This document shows positions 42,853-51,063 of a stretch of DNA of 64,000 nucleotides, in pieces (position 1 is the first letter of the stretch; the number at the start of each line of letters is the position of its first letter). The stretch spans positions 1 to 64,000 of the forward strand of contig CAKRAT010000002.1 of the NCBI GenBank assembly GCA_934295165.1, written 5' to 3'. The notes beneath the pieces were generated by a model. It worked only from the letters and a program-made list of their open reading frames with translations, did no database searches and had not been told where the DNA came from. The position numbers and the translations under genes are program-made. Source of the DNA: an uncultured Dorea sp. Its GTDB lineage: Bacteria; Bacillota; Clostridia; Lachnospirales; Lachnospiraceae.

Positions 42853-44136
42853 TTAAATCGCATCCAGCGCATTGGAAATATCCGCAATCAGATCCTCTTT
42901 ATCCTCTAAGCCAAGACTGATACGGATCAACTCAGCCGGTACTCCTGCTTCTTTTAACTGTTCATCCGTCATCTGTCTGTGTGTAGACGTTGCCGGATTC
43001 AGACAGCATGTTCTTGCATCCGCTACATGCGTTTCAATCGCGCCAAGCTTTAATGTCTTCATGAAGACCGAAGCCGCTTCTCTTCCACCTTTTAATCCAA
43101 AGGATACCACTCCGCATCCTCCGTTTGGAAGATATTTCTGCGCTCTTTCATAATATTTATCAGACGGAAGTCCAGAATAGTTTACATAAGCTACCTTCGG
43201 ATGTGCTTCCAGAAATTCTGCGACTGCCTGTCCGTTCTCTACATGCTTCGGCATACGTACATGCAGGGATTCCAGTCCAAGATTTAAGATGAATGCATTC
43301 TGTGGTGACTGCATTGATCCGAAGTCACGCATCAGCTGTGCGGTACATTTTGTAATAAATGCACCTTCCTTGCCGAATTTCTCCGCATATGTAATTCCAT
43401 GATAGCTGTCATCCGGTGTGCAAAGTCCCGGATACTTCTCTGCATGAGCCATCCAGTCAAAGTTACCGCTGTCTACGATTGCTCCGCCAAGTGCAGCTCC
43501 GTGACCGTCCATATATTTTGTAGTCGAATGTGTTACAATATCTGCTCCCCATTCGATTGGTCTACAGTTGACCGGTGTCGGGAATGTGTTATCTACGATA
43601 AGCGGCACACCGTGTGCATGTGCCACTTTGGCAAATAATTCAATATCCAGTACAGTCAGTGCCGGGTTCGCAATCGTCTCTCCGAACATTACTTTCGTAT
43701 TCGGCTTAAATACTTCATTTAACTCTTCTTCTGTCGCATCCGGTGAAACAAATGTTACATCGATTCCCATCTTTCTCATCGTTACATCGATCAGGTTAAA
43801 GGTTCCTCCGTAAATAGAGGAAGATGCTACGATATGATCTCCGCATTCACAGATATTGAACAGTGCGAAGAAGTTCGCTGCCTGTCCGGATGAAGTCAAC
43901 ATTGCTGCCGTTCCGCCTTCCATCTCTGCAATCTTGGCTGCTACTGTGTCATTGGTCGGATTCTGAAGTCTGGAATAAAAATATCCTGACGCTTCCAGAT
44001 CAAATAATTTTCCCATGTCCTCGCTGGTTGCATATTTGAATGTTGTGGACTGTACGATCGGGATCTGTCTTGGTTCTCCGTTTCCAGGAGTATAGCCTCC
44101 CTGTACACATTTGGTTCCGATTCTGTATTCGCTCAT
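42853..44136 (-). CDS. O-acetylhomoserine sulfhydrylase / Cys-Met metabolism PLP enzyme
   Basis: 427 residues from the ATG at 44136 (AAGGAGG upstream); a longer frame from 44205 has no site. PLP fold type I: YSRLQNPTNDTVAAKIAEMEGG, TSSGQAANFFALF, VDNTFPTPVNCRPIEWGADIVTHSTTKYMDGHG with the cofactor Lys in STTKY. Length, the N-terminus GTKCVQGGYTPGNGEPR and the long insert after the Lys favour the MetY class that makes homocysteine from O-acetylhomoserine and sulfide; a methionine gamma-lyase activity cannot be excluded. No SAM riboswitch was seen upstream. Confidence 0.9.
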   Translation of the reverse strand: MSEYRIGTKCVQGGYTPGNGEPRQIPIVQSTTFKYATSEDMGKLFDLEASGYFYSRLQNPTNDTVAAKIAEMEGGTAAMLTSSGQAANFFALFNICECGDHIVASSSIYGGTFNLIDVTMRKMGIDVTFVSPDATEEELNEVFKPNTKVMFGETIANPALTVLDIELFAKVAHAHGVPLIVDNTFPTPVNCRPIEWGADIVTHSTTKYMDGHGAALGGAIVDSGNFDWMAHAEKYPGLCTPDDSYHGITYAEKFGKEGAFITKCTAQLMRDFGSMQSPQNAFILNLGLESLHVRMPKHVENGQAVAEFLEAHPKVAYVNYSGLPSDKYYERAQKYLPNGGCGVVSFGLKGGREAASVFMKTLKLGAIETHVADARTCCLNPATSTHRQMTDEQLKEAGVPAELIRISLGLEDKEDLIADISNALDAI

Positions 44137-44190
44137 GAATTTACCTCCTTGGTGCATGCTTTTTATGCATCTTTCAAAACATACCTTTTT

Positions 44191-44218
44191 AGTATACTTT
44201 AGCACTATGCGTTTGGAA
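44191..44218 (-). promoter_or_regulatory. Candidate promoter of the sulfhydrylase gene
   Basis: TATACT (complement of 44191-44196) with TTCCAA (complement of 44213-44218) at 16 bases. The -10 is good and the -35 weak. It lies between the gene and palindrome element E, so E would be outside the transcript. Confidence 0.42.
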
Positions 44219-44232
44219 TTTCAAGTTTCTAT

Positions 44233-44500
44233 TTAATCAATCATGGTGGCTGCCACCGGTCGGAATAAAACTACAAGGTCCCAGCCTGTGCTGACTCCAA
44301 CATGGGGAAATTCTAAAGCAAAAAAGTTGACCTAAAAACGAGCTCACAAAAAATCCAAACTCGACATTCGTCTCAAACAGTGAATTTTTTGTGAGCAAAC
44401 GGTCAACTTTTTTACTTAAGAATTACCAACCATGAGTCCGTATGCACAGGCTGGGACCTTGTAGTTTTATTCCTGAGGTTTTCGCATGCCCTAATAATTA
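44233..44500 (-). repeat. Long palindromic element, copy E
   Basis: A perfect 30-bp arm (44262-44291 with 44444-44473), an inner arm with AAAAAAGTTGACC (44321-44332 region) facing GGTCAACTTTTTT, and CTCACAAAAAAT facing ATTTTTTGTGAG around the apex at 44357-44381, whose complement contains TTTGAGACGAATGTCGAG. Arm sequences are unrelated to the other copies. The outer part is poorly paired. It is upstream of the sulfhydrylase promoter, unlike the others. Confidence 0.8.
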
Positions 44501-44607
44501 AACAGAGGAACCGTAACCGTTGTGATACCAGAAGTGTACGAAAAAGCCGGAAAATCAATGGTTTCACCACAACTTCCCGGCTACACAACGGCTACAATCC
44601 CTCTATT

Positions 44608-44664
44608 GAATTCATTGTCATTGGCCAATCACGACATGAGAGGCCACGATGATGAACTAAATAG
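44608..44664 (+). repeat. Collapsed remnant of a palindromic element, copy F
   Basis: Contains the outer left end of copy A (GAATTCATTGTCATTGGCCA, then CATGAG) joined directly at about 44640 to the outer right end (AGGCCACGATGATGAAC, then TAAATAGAAA). The whole 200-base central hairpin is missing, as if deleted between two TGAG sites. The flank before it also resembles that of copy D. Confidence 0.75.
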
Positions 44665-44669
44665 AAACT

Positions 44670-47150
44670 TTACTCAATCGCATCTGTTTCTATCACAAAT
44701 TTCACATTACCATCCATCGCTTTATCCTTACCGCTGAATGTGTTATATCTGCAATCTTCTGATGTCAGCACATCAATTCTGTCGAGTACGTCACCGAGTT
44801 CATCTTCTACTGTACTCTTTAACTTGCTTGTTCCTTCTTTATCGAATTTTGCCATACCTTCTGCAAGTTCTTTTGCACCTGACTGGAGTTCGGAAGCTCC
44901 GCTTCTGAGCGCACTGCTGTTAGCTGCAAGTGTTGCAGATCCGGAAGACATCTGGCTTCCCAGTGTGTTCAGTCCGCTTGCCAGCTGATTGGTTCCACTC
45001 TGGAGTGTATTGACACCGGCTACTAATGTCGGACTGCTGGCTTTCAGTTTGTTTGCACCGCTTACCAGTGAATTATTGTAAGCACTTAACTGGGCGAATC
45101 CTTTATTCAGTGCTGTAATTCCCTGGATTGCTGTCGGGAACTGGGCAGACGTTGCAGTGTTCAGTGTTGCCAGATTACTGTGCAGTGTTCCGATCGCACT
45201 GTTCAGTCCCTGCATACCTGCATTCAACTGATCCACACTTCCTGTCAGCGTGCTTAACTCTCCAGCCTGTGCAAGAACACCTTCTGCATCTTCAATACTC
45301 TTAAGCTGCTTTTGTAATTCCGGAAGTGATTCTTCTAATTCTTTGGCAGATGTCTGTAACGTAGCTGCATTTGTCAGAATCGTTGCAGCTCCTGCTCTTA
45401 ATGAATCTACATCAATCGCCGGCATCTGTGAAGTATCAATACCTGTTAACTCTTTGATATTCTGTACGGAATCCGTAGAAGCTTTTGCTGTCTTCAATGC
45501 GCTGATCGAACTCTGTAATTGTTTTGCTTCTTCTGAATTCTTATCTGAGATGCCTGCATACTTCGATTCCAGAGCACTTATAGATGCTGCGATCGAATCG
45601 GAACTGTTCTTTGCGGTTGTCTTTGCTGCCTTAATCGTCTGATTATCAGAAGCAACCACATCATTGATATTCTTACATGCATTCTCCAATGTTGTCTGAG
45701 CTGCATCAATATTGTTCATGGCTCCCTGCATACTGCTCAATGTCTGAGCGATTGTTGTAAGTGGTGCTTCGATGCCTGTTGTAAGTGTTCCGTTTAATGC
45801 TTTCGTTTCTGCCATCAGTGTATTTCCGGTCGTTACCATAGAATTTACCTGAGACATCAGACCCTTTACTTCTTCTGTTCCAAGTGCTGCTTTCATCTGT
45901 GCAGTTCCTGCCGCCAGAGCCTTCGATGCTGCCTGAAGGTCTTCTGTTGTTTCACCCTCACCGTCTGTTGCAGCTTCAAGCTGTGAGATCGCACTCTGTA
46001 CCTGCTTCAGTCCTGTACTTAACTGTGTCAGCTGTGAAGCTCCTGCTGCCAGCTGTTTCTCGCCGTCTACATAACTGCTCACACCATCGGCCAGCGTATT
46101 CACACCGCTTGTATAATCCTGCACACCTTTGACAACCTTATTCACACCATTCACATATTCTGTAACACTGCCACTCAGTTCTCCGTTCGATCCAAGGTAT
46201 TTCTGGATGCCCGCATTCAATGTGTCTACACCTTCTGTATAACTGTTCACACCATCGGCCAGTGTACCTGCACCGTCTGCCAGTGTGCCAGAACCGCTTA
46301 CTAACTCAAGTGCCGCATCTTCCAGATCATCCAATGCTGTCTGCAGATCGTCTACATTCACCATACTGTCCATATCCAGATCATCTAACAGATCGGATAA
46401 TGCAACCGTATAAGTAGAAGACATTGTAAAATCTGTCACATCTGCTTCGATACTTATGCTTTCCGGAATCGTTACTTTATCGCTTTCCTCACTGCTTAAG
46501 TTCAGACTGTCCTTTAATCCTGGCATTCCGAATCCGACTACAATATTCTTATTCCCATCAGAAATGATCTTGCCGTTATCGATCGTTACATTACTGAAAG
46601 TCTCATTCGGAAGGATCATACCTGTCATCATGACGAACGGTGTATATACTTCTGTATCTTTTCCATCTACAGATACCGTCCTTTTCTCTTTATTCTTATA
46701 GTCTACCGTAATCTTCAGATGACCACTCTTTCCCTTTAATTCCGACGGCTTCATCTGTTTTCCGTCCAGATAATATTTCAGCTTTACAGATACCGGAAGT
46801 TTCTTATCTGTCGTTCCCTGATAATAGATATCATCACCGTCTGTCGACCATGTGAGTTTATCTCCGTCTGCTGTATATTCTTCGTCACCTTTTACATTCT
46901 TGATATCACTCAGTGTGCTCTCATCTTCCAGATCTCCGGATACGCTTCCTGAATTTTTAAGCCAGTTGGATACTGTTACTTTGTCTGCCTTTCCGCCCGC
47001 CTTTGCATTTACATATACGGTTTCTTCTTTATATACATCACTGTCTGATGTTCCACTTGCTGCGAAAGCCGGTGTCACACCCATCATCAGTGACATTCCG
47101 ACTGCTACAGATGCTGCAACTTTTCGTTTCATTTTTCTGTTCTTATTCAT
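44670..47150 (-). CDS. YhgE/Pip-like heptad-repeat exported protein
   Basis: 826 residues from the ATG at 47150. A signal peptide (VAASVAVGMSLMMGVTPAFAA) leads to a beta-rich part (about 30-250) and then a very long helical region with x-x-x-L-x-x-G heptads (GTLADGAGTLADGVNSY, GANKLKASSPTLVAGVNTLQSGTNQL). This is the pattern of YhgE/Pip proteins, but the usual C-terminal membrane region is absent; the chain ends in a short beta segment. It is encoded 72 bases downstream of an MMPL transporter, a common pairing. A role in surface or envelope transport is likely but undefined. Confidence 0.82.
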   Translation of the reverse strand: MNKNRKMKRKVAASVAVGMSLMMGVTPAFAASGTSDSDVYKEETVYVNAKAGGKADKVTVSNWLKNSGSVSGDLEDESTLSDIKNVKGDEEYTADGDKLTWSTDGDDIYYQGTTDKKLPVSVKLKYYLDGKQMKPSELKGKSGHLKITVDYKNKEKRTVSVDGKDTEVYTPFVMMTGMILPNETFSNVTIDNGKIISDGNKNIVVGFGMPGLKDSLNLSSEESDKVTIPESISIEADVTDFTMSSTYTVALSDLLDDLDMDSMVNVDDLQTALDDLEDAALELVSGSGTLADGAGTLADGVNSYTEGVDTLNAGIQKYLGSNGELSGSVTEYVNGVNKVVKGVQDYTSGVNTLADGVSSYVDGEKQLAAGASQLTQLSTGLKQVQSAISQLEAATDGEGETTEDLQAASKALAAGTAQMKAALGTEEVKGLMSQVNSMVTTGNTLMAETKALNGTLTTGIEAPLTTIAQTLSSMQGAMNNIDAAQTTLENACKNINDVVASDNQTIKAAKTTAKNSSDSIAASISALESKYAGISDKNSEEAKQLQSSISALKTAKASTDSVQNIKELTGIDTSQMPAIDVDSLRAGAATILTNAATLQTSAKELEESLPELQKQLKSIEDAEGVLAQAGELSTLTGSVDQLNAGMQGLNSAIGTLHSNLATLNTATSAQFPTAIQGITALNKGFAQLSAYNNSLVSGANKLKASSPTLVAGVNTLQSGTNQLASGLNTLGSQMSSGSATLAANSSALRSGASELQSGAKELAEGMAKFDKEGTSKLKSTVEDELGDVLDRIDVLTSEDCRYNTFSGKDKAMDGNVKFVIETDAIE

Positions 47151-47222
47151 AATTCCTGCTTCCTTTCTTATTATCATGATTTGTTTTTATCATGACTTGT
47201 TTTATGGATTGTTAATAACAGG

Positions 47223-49322
47223 TTACTTTGCTTCACTTGTCTGTGCCTTTGCCTTCTTGCCAAGAAATCCCATCGATGTCTTGCAGATTAATTTGTCAAA
47301 TATCATGAACATTGCCGGTAATACCAGAAGCACGACTACCATACTGATAATGGCTCCTCTTGCAAGCAATGTACAGATCGAACCGATCATCTCAACCTGA
47401 GAGTAGCAGGCAACTCCGAATGTTGCGGCGAAGAAGCTTAAGCCACTGCTGATGCTAGACGGCATACTCGTTTTATGTGCAATGCTGATTGCTTCCATCT
47501 TGTCTTTTCCAAGGCTTCGTTCTTTCTGATATCTCGTCGTCATCAGGATCGCATAGTCAACGGTTGCTCCTAACTGGATCGCACCGATAACGATACTTGC
47601 CACGAACGGAAGACTGATTCCCTGATAATACGGGATTGCCATATTGATCATGATTGCAAATTCGATAACCGCTACCAGGATCACCGGCAGTGAGATCGAT
47701 TTGAAAATAATCAGGATGATGATAAATATTGCTGCGATTGAAATAATATTTACATTAACCAGATCGACATCTGTAACATCCTGCAGGTCTTTCATCAGAG
47801 GTGCTTCTCCGATAACCATTCCCGATTTATCATAAGATTTTACGATCTTATCTATCTTTTTGATCTGTGCATTTACCGGATCTGTTGCAGATTCATATTT
47901 TGTACTTACAAATGCAAGTTCATAATCATCACTCTGCAGCATCTTACGGACATCCTTTGGAATCATAGAATCCGGTACACTAGGCCCGATCAGTGAACTC
48001 ATGCTGATGGTCCATTTTACACCTTTTACTTTGTCGATTTCCTTGAACATCTTCTGCTTATCTTTTGCACTCATGTTCTTATCCATCATGATGATGTGCA
48101 TGTTACTTGTACCGAAGTCATCTTTTACTTTTTTGATCGATACATTACTGTCCAGTGTTGCAGGTAATGAATCTGCAATGTTGTAATAGATCTTTGTATG
48201 ATTATTACCGTAAACTGCCGGAAGTAACAATACAAGGAATGCTACGATCCATACTTTATAATGTTTTGTGATAAAGGTCGATGGGCGGTCCATATTACTT
48301 AAGAGCAGTTTGTGTCTTGTCTTTTCAATTGGTTTGTCGAATACAAGGATCAGTGCCGGCAGGATCGTTACGCAACAGATAACGCCGATCACAACACCTT
48401 TCGCCATTACAATACCAAGGTCACGTCCGAGTGCAAATGTCATAACACACAGTGCGATGAATCCGGCTACGGTCGTAACAGAACTTCCGACAACTGATTT
48501 AAATGTGTTGGCAATTGCATGCCCCATCGCTCTTTCTTTCTCGCCCGGGAATCTCTTCTTATTCTCCTCATAACTATTCAGAAGGAAGATGGAATAATCC
48601 ATCGTTACACCGAGCTGCAGGACGGCTGTCAGTGCCTGTGTAATATAAGAAGTTTCACCAAGTATAATATTGCTTCCCAGATTATACAGGATCGCAAGTC
48701 CGATACTTAACAGGAACAGGAACGGAACTACAAATGAGCCTGATGTAATCTCCAGTACAACCAGACTTAACAGTGCAGCAATCACTACATAGATTGGAAG
48801 TTCTTTCATTGCGATATTCTTAATATCAGTAACGATACCTGTCATACCGCTGATAAAGCACTGCTTATTCGCGATCTTACGAAGCTGCGTCAGTGCTTCC
48901 ATGGAATTGTCGGATGATGTCGTATCGTCGAACAATACCAGCATCATCGTTGCATCACCATTGATAAATGCTTTTCTAATATCTTTCGGGATCATTTCCG
49001 TTGGAAGGCTGATGTCCGCCACATCGTCATACCAGAGTACATCCTGTACATGTGGTACTTTTTCGAATTCTTTTTCCAGCTTCTGTACGTCCTTCATATC
49101 CATGTTCTCGACTGCGACCATGGAGAACGCACCCATTCCAAATTCATCTACCAGTATATCCTGTCCTTTTACCGTCTCCAGGTGATCCGGCAGGTAACTC
49201 AGCAGGTCATAATTTACTTTTGTCTTTGCTATACCGATTATCGATGGGACAATTAATAAAACTCCGATTATCAACATCAGTATTCTGTGTCTGGCAATCC
49301 ATTTGCCAACTTTGACCATCAT
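47223..49322 (-). CDS. MMPL/RND-family transporter
   Basis: 699 residues from the ATG at 49322, six bases after GAGGAG; an ATG at 49328 touches that site. Twelve membrane segments in two halves, each with a large outer loop and a conserved stretch: LTAVLQLGVTMDYSIFLLNSYEENKKR and IGAIQLGATVDYAILMTTRYQKER, with the Asp of MDYS/VDYA as proton relay. Exports lipids or other hydrophobic molecules using the proton gradient. Pairs with the YhgE-like protein downstream. Confidence 0.92.
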   Translation of the reverse strand: MMVKVGKWIARHRILMLIIGVLLIVPSIIGIAKTKVNYDLLSYLPDHLETVKGQDILVDEFGMGAFSMVAVENMDMKDVQKLEKEFEKVPHVQDVLWYDDVADISLPTEMIPKDIRKAFINGDATMMLVLFDDTTSSDNSMEALTQLRKIANKQCFISGMTGIVTDIKNIAMKELPIYVVIAALLSLVVLEITSGSFVVPFLFLLSIGLAILYNLGSNIILGETSYITQALTAVLQLGVTMDYSIFLLNSYEENKKRFPGEKERAMGHAIANTFKSVVGSSVTTVAGFIALCVMTFALGRDLGIVMAKGVVIGVICCVTILPALILVFDKPIEKTRHKLLLSNMDRPSTFITKHYKVWIVAFLVLLLPAVYGNNHTKIYYNIADSLPATLDSNVSIKKVKDDFGTSNMHIIMMDKNMSAKDKQKMFKEIDKVKGVKWTISMSSLIGPSVPDSMIPKDVRKMLQSDDYELAFVSTKYESATDPVNAQIKKIDKIVKSYDKSGMVIGEAPLMKDLQDVTDVDLVNVNIISIAAIFIIILIIFKSISLPVILVAVIEFAIMINMAIPYYQGISLPFVASIVIGAIQLGATVDYAILMTTRYQKERSLGKDKMEAISIAHKTSMPSSISSGLSFFAATFGVACYSQVEMIGSICTLLARGAIISMVVVLLVLPAMFMIFDKLICKTSMGFLGKKAKAQTSEAK

Positions 49323-49486
49323 TTCCATCTCCTCTTGTTTTCTTTATGCATATCTTATTATAATCAAAAATGACCATCAGTCAATATTTTATTTGAATTA
49401 TTTTTATTTCATTGGAAATCCTTATCCGTAATATTATAAGGATTAGGAACTTTCATCCAATAGTGACGTGCGCCGCAAGGCGCACA

Positions 49487-49532
49487 TAAAAATACACAGG
49501 ATACTGCACTGGCAATATCCTGTGTATTTTTA
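49487..49532 (-). terminator. Terminator after the BASS transporter gene
   Basis: A perfect 17-bp stem (49487-49503 with 49516-49532), 12-base loop, AT-rich base of the stem. It is followed on the minus strand by a second small hairpin (GTGCGCC...GGCGCAC, 49468-49485). The 270-base gap here has no gene. Confidence 0.82.
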
Positions 49533-49598
49533 TACTTTATCATTCAATTTTCCGACGGAGAACATTCCGGAGAACAGCCTCCATTTTTTGTCTCTCAA

Positions 49599-50624
49599 TT
49601 AGTGAGTTGCAGCTTCTCCATTTCCTGTAACTTTTCCTTTACGCTTATCATGCATTGCAAATAATCCGGCAAGTAATGTTCCTGAGATGGAATGCCATGT
49701 GCAGGATACTGCGCAGATAATTGCAGATTCCGGTGTAGATGCGAACTGGGCAGTTGTCGTTGCAAGGTTAGTTGCAAGTCCCGCATTCTGCATACCAACT
49801 TCGATCGAAATCGTTCTCTTCTTGGATGTATTCATACCAGCCAGCTTTCCGGCTCCATATCCAAGCAGATATCCAAGTCCGTTGTGAAGTAATACTGCAA
49901 CGAAGATCACAACTCCTGACTGGAAGAATTTGGCACCCTGTGAGGATACCACTCCGCCGACAACACATGCAAGTCCGAGTACAGCAACTCCCGGCATGAC
50001 TTTCTGAAGCTCGCGGAATGTCTTATTCTTTCCAAACAGGTAATTCAGTAAAAATCCGACACCTACCGGAAGGATAACTGTCTCAATGATCGATACGAAC
50101 ATCGGAAGTCCTTTGATCGTGATCTGTGTGCCACTTGCCAGTAACGATACCATAAGTGGTGTCATAACCGGTGAAACCAGTGTCGATACTGTTGTCATTC
50201 CTACGGAGAATGCCACGTCACCGCCGCACAGGTAAGACATGATGTTGGAAGATACACCTCCCGGACAGCATCCTACCAGGATCAGTCCAAGTGCGATTCC
50301 GTCCGGCAGATTCAATACTTTTGAAAGTGCAAATGCAAGGAATGGCATGATCAGGTACTGCGCAATCGCGCCAACACAGATGTCGAACGGACGCTGTGCA
50401 AGAATCTTAAAATCTTCAGTCGTAAGAGTCAGTCCCATACTGAACATGATAATACCAATGATAACAGACTGGCATGTGAACTTATTCGATACCATATCTG
50501 TGAACAGTGCCAGGTTGACCCAGCCCATCATAGACGGAAGGAAAAATGTAACCACTGCAATCGCGATTACAACGATTGACGTGTAGTCTGATAAAAATTT
50601 GCTTGCTTTTTGTAATGCTTTCAT
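49599..50624 (-). CDS. BASS-family Na+-dependent organic anion transporter
   Basis: 341 residues, ten membrane segments in the bile acid:sodium symporter fold. Conserved crossover segments: LILVGCCPGGVSSNIMSYLCGGDVAFSVGMTT and EVGMQNAGLATNLATTTAQFAS. Despite the family name many bacterial members carry pantoate, keto acids or related anions. A T-box leader upstream ties expression to a shortage of one charged tRNA, so the substrate is probably an amino acid precursor or keto acid. AAAGGAGG precedes the ATG. Confidence 0.9.
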   Translation of the reverse strand: MKALQKASKFLSDYTSIVVIAIAVVTFFLPSMMGWVNLALFTDMVSNKFTCQSVIIGIIMFSMGLTLTTEDFKILAQRPFDICVGAIAQYLIMPFLAFALSKVLNLPDGIALGLILVGCCPGGVSSNIMSYLCGGDVAFSVGMTTVSTLVSPVMTPLMVSLLASGTQITIKGLPMFVSIIETVILPVGVGFLLNYLFGKNKTFRELQKVMPGVAVLGLACVVGGVVSSQGAKFFQSGVVIFVAVLLHNGLGYLLGYGAGKLAGMNTSKKRTISIEVGMQNAGLATNLATTTAQFASTPESAIICAVSCTWHSISGTLLAGLFAMHDKRKGKVTGNGEAATH

Positions 50625-50684
50625 TACTCTTCTCCTCCTTTAAGCAATCACCGTCCACCAAATTTCTCCTGCCTGTTCAGATAT

Positions 50685-50722
50685 AAAAAAATCCCTTCCC
50701 AGAGTATACTCTGAAAAGGGAC
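50685..50722 (-). terminator. T-box-controlled terminator
   Basis: On the minus strand, CGTCCCTTTTCAGAG pairs with CTCTGGGAAGGGA and is followed by seven T. It is the regulated terminator of the T-box leader, ending about 60 bases before the BASS start codon. Confidence 0.85.
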
Positions 50723-50975
50723 GAAATCTATCCGCGTTACCACCCTAATTCTGCAGAACCATTCTACAGCTCTTATTCACGTACCATCATACATGTTCCC
50801 TGTAACGGGGGATACCGGCGAGGTTTACTTTGATATTGCTTTCAACCCGCTTCTTAGAGAGGATATCCTTATCCGCTTATTACCTGCTTCCACCAACCGC
50901 AGACTCTCTGTGAAATAACGATAGATATGGCATTGTTCTCATCAACGAATTTCGGTGAACTATATGTGTTTTTAC
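50685..50975 (-). promoter_or_regulatory. T-box riboswitch leader of the BASS gene
   Basis: On the minus strand, from 5' to 3': GATGAGAAC, ACAGAGAGTCTGCGGTTGG with GTGGAAGCAGG (Stem I apical hairpin), CCTCTCT, then the invariant T-box AGGGTGGTAACGCG (complement of 50733-50746), then a terminator. The antiterminator can form by the T-box pairing with the terminator 5' strand. By position relative to CTCTCT the specifier may be AUC (Ile), but I cannot confirm this by hand. Confidence 0.92.
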
Positions 50976-51063
50976 AAGTCTTTATTATATACCTGTCATT
51001 TTAAAAGTCAAGTATAAATTTACATGCATTTGCATAATCTTACACTCTATCCTGCAAAATATC

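Noticed and set aside
44137-44232. SAM riboswitch upstream of the sulfhydrylase gene
   Set aside because: The leader is under 60 bases from the predicted promoter and none of the SAM-I core sequences is present.
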